A stretch of DNA of 64,000 nucleotides, taken from positions 214,032-278,031 of the forward strand of contig BDDC01000001.1 in assembly GCA_001662425.1 (NCBI GenBank), written 5' to 3'. The notes beneath the pieces are model-generated. The model had not been told where the DNA came from. It did no database searches and saw nothing but the letters and a program-made list of their open reading frames with translations. Positions 58,910-64,000 of the stretch are shown here, in pieces. The position numbers and the translations under genes were made by a program. How positions within the stretch are numbered: the first letter of the stretch is position 1; each line of letters begins with the position of its first letter. The DNA comes from Chlamydomonas sphaeroides. Taxonomy: Eukaryota > Chlorophyta > Chlorophyceae > Chlamydomonadales > Chlamydomonadaceae.

Positions 58910-59792
58910 ATGGGGCCTGCGGGCGGACCGAAGAGGCGCTGCGAGTCGGGGGCCGGGGTGAGGCCGCCGCGAGCAGCGTGGGCTTGCGGGGCGCTGACGC
59001 ACGGCATAGCGAGGCAGGGGCCGGCAGGCTTCAAGTGCACGCTGGGTGTGGGGAGCGTGGCCGTGAGGCGGATGCGGTGCGCAGCAGCCGAGGCAGCGGC
59101 AGGCTGTGATGACGGGGGCCTTGAGCATGTCGTGCTGTTGACCCCGGCTTTCTCTACAGAACCAGCGTGGAACCCTGGCTCGTGATGCCCACTGCCGGCT
59201 TCCCGGTGCAGCCGAGCCCCGGGTTCTCAAGGAGCTCTACAGAAGCCGCCGCTCCCGGGCCGTCCCATTCACGGAAGTGCCCATGGGTCACCCGCCTCTC
59301 CGCACAGCAAGCTATGCTCCGCTGACGGCGCGCCGCCTCTTCCTGCGGCGGCCCTGCGCGCAGTCGGAGCTCAGCCCTGTGGCGGAGCGGCTGCTGGCGG
59401 CTCAGGAGGCGCAGACGGCGGCGCTGCAGCAGCTGACGGCGGCGCTGCAGGCACAGACGGCACAGCTGCTGGCGGCACAGGCGGCGCAGCATCAGGCGGC
59501 GCAGGCGGCGACGGCGGCGCAGCACCAGCGGCTGAGGGCGCTGCTGAGCGGCATGGCCTGCACGCAGGCGCTGCAGCGCGGCCTGGCCATGGCGCAGGAG
59601 TGGGAAGTGCACGGGTATCCTCTTGCCGGCGACGCCGCCGCCATCATCCGCGCCGCCCTGTGCGGCGAGTCGTACCACTGGAGGAGCCTGGGAGGCTTCG
59701 ACGATGTGGTCGACGAGGTGCACTACATGACGGGCATCAAGCCCAGCGTGCAGCAAATACCGATGATGGAACGCACCGCCATCAAGCTGTAG
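58910..59792 (+). CDS. Hypothetical protein with Ala/Gln coiled coil
   Basis: Tentative two-exon model: 58910-58957 (ATG to a GTGAGG donor) and 59160-59792, in phase, giving 226 residues. The second exon is the stronger evidence. Its frame runs from NQRGTLARDAHCRLPG through EPRVLKELYRSRRSRAVPF to a stop at 59790. A heptad-like Ala/Gln/Leu segment (AAQEAQTAALQQLTAALQAQ and onwards) predicts a coiled coil. After it come RALLSGMACTQALQRGLAMA and a non-repetitive C-terminus (HGYPLAGDAAAIIRAALCGE, FDDVVDEVHYMTGIKPSVQQ). I do not recognise the family. The first exon and the true start are uncertain. An alternative start is ATG 59283. Confidence 0.5.
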
Positions 59793-60348
59793 ACCCAGCA
59801 TGCGGAGGCAGGGTCATGCAGGGCGTTGCGCGCAAGCCGGCGGTAACTGCTTTGGCGGCCGTCGCCGCTGGGGCTTGCGCGGGGGCGAACTTGGAGCAGG
59901 GCAACCTTGGACAGGCAAGGGCGGGCATGGTACCAGGGCCCGGAGGCCTGGGCCTTCTGACCTGGGCCTTCGTGCGCCACCCCCATGTGGCGGCCGCGGT
60001 GGGTCGTGTAGCGTCGTGGGGCGTTGCGGGAGTTTGCGGGGTAGGTGTCTGATACGTGCTGTCGCGGTTGCGTATGCAGGGAACGCAGCCTGTGCTGCGC
60101 GCCGGTGGCCTCGATCTGCAAGTGACATTCGTTGTGCCTGACTCTGCAGCACGCACCCAGCTGCTCACAGCGTAAGGCCGTGACACGGCCTCGACGGGCC
60201 GCATCGCAGCCCAGCGCCGCCGTCAGGACAGGGGCAAAGGGCCCCGCTGGTCGTACAGTAAAGGGCCTCGCTGCGCAGGCCAACATCAGCCCTCGACCCA
60301 TCAGGAGCCTCCTCGTCCTCAATGCCCCATCACAATCGGTCCGCAGCC
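59793..60348. other. Intergenic region
   Basis: No supported coding exon and no TGTAA in either orientation. It may contain the 3' end of the coiled-coil hypothetical gene. Confidence 0.35.
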
Positions 60349-60960
60349 CTATAGCCTATGCCCGCTATGTGCGCTAGCCGTGAGGATGTCGTCAATAACA
60401 TACAGTACAGTATCCTCCAACCAGTCCATGCCAGGCAAGTCCGACGTGTAAGCCTCCCACAACGGCGAGTACGACACCAGCAGGCGTGCCGTACGCACCG
60501 TGTCACGGTCTAAGCCCTGGTGGGCCCAAGGGCAGCAGCGCACCGACTATCGGAACCGTCTAGTCACTACAGCGAGACGCCCAACCGCCGCGGCAAGGCC
60601 AGGCGCCAGCCCAGGCCCCCAAAAGCACGAAGGCGCGTCCCTTTGCAGGGACGCCGCCCGTCCAAGTAAGACGTCACCCCGCGCCCACGCCGCGCTCGCC
60701 AACGGCACTTATGCAATGCACACCCCACCGGTTGCTGATAACGTACTAAGGGGTCCACTAGGTCATCAGAATTAGAAGGCCCGATGAATATACCGCGAGT
60801 CCGCTAGGAAGGGCCGAGACTTGCACACGGTCACGACCCCCCAACCCCGGGGTCAGCCCGCGTTCGCACAGTGCAGCGCCAAGCGCTCCGCCGGCGGCAC
60901 CTTGGGCACGCTAGCACCTCGCCATGCTGTCGTCGCATGCGTGCTTCCCAAGTTCCAATC
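60349..60960 (-). pseudogene. Possible minus-strand gene relic
   Basis: Coding-like pieces without a joinable model. The clearest is 60516-60349, which follows a CAG acceptor and encodes 55 residues including TARLLVSYSPLWEAYTSDLP and MDWLEDTVLYVIDDILTASA before a stop. Upstream on the same strand are fragments reading VPPAERLALHCANAG (stop directly after) and SRPFLADSRYIHRAF. Codon use in the main piece is less GC-rich than in neighbouring genes. No start codon and no set of phase-compatible exons links the pieces, so a decayed or partly lost gene is more likely than a functional one. The short IDDIL string is reminiscent of reverse-transcriptase motifs but lacks the correct context. Confidence 0.35.
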
Positions 60961-61029
60961 CTCGGTGAGCCTAGCACCTGCACCGCCGCTGCTGTCTCGC
61001 ACTCTCAACTCTCAAGCTCCGCCGCGCTG

Positions 61030-64000
61030 TCAGCGCCCCGCCCCCGCAGGCGCCGCCGCGCAGGGCTTGTTCGGTTTCCGGCACCTCGCGCGCACGGCCT
61101 TCTCCTTCTTCGGCCGCCCCGACGTCTCAATCACCGGCGGCCCCGGCCGCGGCGGCGCCGGCAGCGGCGGCGACGCCCCGCCCCGGCGCGGCTGCGCCGG
61201 CCGCTTCGGCGGCGGCGGCTCGCTGGGCTCGGGCGCCGGCGGCCCCGGCGCCGGCGGCCGCGGCGGCGGCGGCGACCGGCCAGCCGCCTGAGCCCTCGCC
61301 CTGGGATCCGGGTTGTACATGCTCACCAAGAACCCGTTGAAGCAGCCGTGCACTGTGAGTGCGTAGCGCGGGGTGTCGTTGGCGAAGCGCGATATGAAGC
61401 GGGAATGGATGGCCGCGGCGCGCACCCGCACCACCAGCGTCGCGGCGCCGGCAGCCGCTGGCAGCACCACTCGTTCCACGCTGTTGCGCTCGTCCGCCTC
61501 GCCCTCGCCGCCGTCCGCCGCATTGCCCCTGTACACCACCGGCTCCTCGTCCGCCTCCTCCTCCGCACCCGCCGGCGCCTTCGGCGTCACCGACACCTCT
61601 AAGTCCAGGTTGTTGATCAGCGCCGTGGCCGCCAGCAGCTCCGAGGGCGGGTCCACCCACACCAGCGTCACGGTCACGGGCCCGGCGCCGCCCGTGTTGA
61701 GCTTGTACTCGTGCACGTCGCCCTCGGCCACCGGGACCAAGTCCACGAGCTGCAGCCGCGGGGCTGTGCAGCCGCCGGCGCTCCGCGGCGGCGGCGGCGG
61801 CGGCGGCGGCAGAGAGGCGGCGGCGCCGGGCGGCGGCGGCGCTGCGAGCGGCGGGCCTGTCAGCGGCAGTGAGGCCGCCATGTCCAACCGCCCAAAGCCC
61901 TGCGGGGTCGGTTGGTTGCGGTTGGCGGAGGTACGGTAAGGGCCGTCAGGCGTCCGGCGGCGCGAGGCTGAGCACGACGTTGCCGCTGGCCCAAGGGCGC
62001 CGCTTGCGCCGCCGCACGCTACGGGAGTACGGTGCCGAGGTGCCGTACCGCCGTACTGCCTGCCGTACGCACCTGGTAGGCCGAGGGCGTGGGCTGCAGC
62101 GGCTCCAGGGGGGCCAGCGCCAGGCCGCGCATCTCCGCGGCGCCGCCGATGAGCGCCGCTCGCAGCAGCATGGCCGAGGGCGCAAAGGGCGCCGCGCCGG
62201 GGGTGGCGTTGCGGCCTGGCCGGGAGAATGAGGGGCCCAGGCGGCAGGGTTCGTGTCAGACACGGGCCCAGGGGCAACGGGTGCTGGCCCCAAACCCGCA
62301 AGCCACGTGGCGCACCTAGCGGGTAGAAGCCCGACGTGAAGTACTGCCGTGCGAGTACGGCAGCGCCCGCCACCAGCGGCGCCGACATGCTCGTCCCACT
62401 CATGGTGTGCCGTATCGTACAGCCGTCGTCCATGCCAACCGACACGTAGTCCGTCCAGGCGCTCAGCACGGCCGTACCGGGCGCCACCAGGTCCGGCTTG
62501 TACCGCCCGTCCGCCGTGGGCCCGTACGCGCTGTACGACGGCACGTCCTCGTACGGCGGCGTTGGGTTCCATGTCGGCCGTACGTACACGCGCCGCCCCG
62601 CCGCCAGCGCAGCCAAGATCTGACCGCCGAGCCCAGCCGGCAGCGCCGCCGCCGGCAGCGCCGACGACGCCGGGTTGAGCCTCATCGGCACCGCCGCCGG
62701 CGACTCGGTCACGACGGCGACGGCGGCGCCGCCAGCGGCCGCCGCCGCCAGGACTTTGACGTAAAACATGCACTCGCCCGCTGCCGCGATGACGAGCTTG
62801 GGCAGGCCCGACGAGCCGGCTGCGTCCGGCAGCATGCTGGCCGCATTAGTCAGCGGCCGGCAGGCGGTGGTGGGCGTGGCGGCGACGGCCTCCAGCACCG
62901 AGCCGTCCAGATCCCGGAGTGTACGGAAGTCCTGGCTGGTGGGCAGCTGCAGTACCTCGGACAGCTCCAGGGAGGCCGCGGCGGCGGCCGCAGAAATCCC
63001 GGCGCCGCCAGTCCCTGTCGCGTTGTTCGTCGGCGGGCTGCCGCTGTGGGAGGACGGCGGCTGCGGCGACGGCGAGACGTCCTGCGCCAGCCGGCGCGCA
63101 CCGAGCCGCCGGTGGGTTGGCGCGGCGCCGCCAGGCGCCGCAGCGGCGGGGCCGCTGCGGCCCGCTAGGAGGCTGAGCAGCTCCGCGACGACGCCCTCGG
63201 CCGCCTCGCCCTCGCCCGACAGCCCGTCCGCGTCATCGAGCGCCGACCGAGGCGAGGAGCCCAGCTCGGCCACCAGGCCCGACACCAGCAGCGGCGGCTC
63301 CACCTCCTCGCCCGGCAGAGCCGACCACACCTGCGGCATCGACAGGGCGGGGGCCGATGAGGTAGACCACACAACGCCACCTCAGCACTGCATCACGCCA
63401 GGCAGCGCCGCCAGCTGCGCCAACGCCACCCAGGCGAGCCCAGGCGTTGTTCGCTGGCGACCGGCGCACCTGGAGGAGCAGCACGCCGTCGTCGAGGCCG
63501 GAGGCCGTCAGACTGCGAGTGGAGCCGACGCTGAGCGTGTTCTTGGCGTTGGCGGGGGCGCTGACGGTGCCGTTGCGCGGCGGCGGCTGCAGGTTGCCGT
63601 CGTTGCCGGCGGCGGTGAGCACCAATAGGTGAGGGTTGCGCCACGTGACTTCGTCCAGCTGCGCGCACAGGTTGTTGTACCAGAACGTCCTGCCGTACGG
63701 CAACGTACGACGCAACCAGGGCGGGGAGGGACGGGGAGGGGCGGGCGTCAGGGTTGGTGTGTTGTGCGTTGTCTGCCGTACATTGAGCTGGCACGCAACG
63801 AGGGTGTGGTTGCAGGCGAGGGTGCCAGAGAGGGCAGCAGCGGCGTGGGGGCGTGGTTGAGGGGGACGGGCGGCCGGTACGGATGATGACTCACTGCTTG
63901 CTGCCCCACGAGTCCGATTGCACGTACACCCCCGCCGCTGCCTGGTACTGCAGGATCTCTTCGTACGCGGGCAGGTCGTACACGCGGCTCCGGTCCATGA
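61030..64000 (-). CDS. Subtilisin-like (S8) serine protease with PA insert and Pro-rich tail (3' part)
   Basis: Five visible minus-strand exons: 64000-63895 (cut by the window end), 63689-63470, 63330-62316, 62215-62073 and 61899-61030. They cover about 784 residues. Subtilase landmarks are VQSDSWGS, AAGNDG (oxyanion Asn), TVSAPANAKNTLSVGS and, at the catalytic Ser, MSGTSMSAPLVAGAA preceded by PDLVAPGT. A protease-associated-like insert (IAAAGECMFYVKVLAAAAAG) sits between the Asn and Ser motifs. A beta-rich C-terminal domain follows (LVWVDPPSELLAATALINNL, LTVHGCFNGFLVSMYNPDP), then a Pro/Glu/Arg tail (SEPPPPKRPAQPRRGG) like cell-wall hydroxyproline-rich stretches. The catalytic Asp and His and the N-terminus lie outside the window. 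Related algal subtilases include the hatching enzymes that digest mother cell walls; assigning that role here would be speculation. Confidence 0.92.

Noticed and set aside
58754..59185. Plus-strand open frame of about 143 codons overlapping the tentative coiled-coil gene intron
   Set aside because: It has Trp/Gly/Arg-rich shadow composition, no start context and no splice partners. It runs over the acceptor used by the better-supported exon at 59160.
60380..60420. IDDIL string read as a reverse-transcriptase YxDD motif
   Set aside because: The residue two before the Asp pair is Val rather than Tyr/Phe, and no other reverse-transcriptase, integrase or long-terminal-repeat feature is nearby.
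1..64000. Search for CRISPR arrays, phage or bacterial defence islands, and operons
   Set aside because: The window is intron-rich eukaryotic nuclear DNA. The repeats found are simple micro- and minisatellites or in-frame protein repeats, with no spacer-repeat structure.

Overview
This window looks like nuclear DNA from a green alga of the Chlamydomonas/Volvox group. The base composition is GC-rich. Genes are split into many short exons by introns of about 70-400 bp with GT(G/A)(C/A)G-type donors. TGTAA, the volvocine polyadenylation signal, occurs downstream of most stop codons. Proteins carry long Ala/Gly/Pro-rich spacers, and several families are typical of these algae: multi-exon nucleotide-diphospho-sugar transferases, alternative oxidase, ciliary-type Pro-Gly repeat proteins and subtilisin-like proteases. 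No prokaryotic, organellar, CRISPR or intact transposon sequence was recognised. All gene models below were assembled by hand from splice sites and codon phase, and most join in frame from start to stop.

Layout. 0.1-4.5 kb: the 3' end of one TatD-type nuclease and a complete second copy (tandem pair, plus strand). 5.8-12.3 kb: a candidate ciliary Pro-Gly repeat protein (minus) head-to-head with a SpoU/TrmH RNA methyltransferase (plus). 13.6-20.6 kb: a mitochondrial alternative oxidase and a predicted thylakoid-lumen protein of unknown function, both minus. 20.9-25.5 kb: a large Cys/His-rich plus UBA-like protein (plus). 27.1-31.6 kb: a 155-residue orphan (minus) head-to-head with a CCDC97-family protein (plus). 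32.2-38.1 kb: an 18-exon secreted-pathway glycosyltransferase with an apparent one-base frameshift. 39.9-51.5 kb: two tandem copine genes (minus). 53.7-58.6 kb: a Myb/SANT-like DNA-binding protein (minus) head-to-head with a SEC12/PREB-type Sar1 exchange factor (plus). 58.9-61 kb: a small coiled-coil hypothetical gene and a possible gene relic. 61.0-64.0 kb: the 3' part of a subtilisin-like protease (minus) that runs off the window.

This is ordinary eukaryotic chromosome, not an operon or defence island. Neighbours share promoters rather than pathways: four close head-to-head pairs are separated by about 390-560 bp. Several products fit the secretory/membrane system (SEC12, copines, glycosyltransferase, subtilase), but that is only a thematic link. 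The most noteworthy points are the two tandem duplications (TatD and copine), an identical 59-bp block shared by the two copines, two GC-AG introns in one copine, the frameshift in the glycosyltransferase, and an alternative-oxidase splice donor made from a dinucleotide repeat. I found no convincing new biological system.
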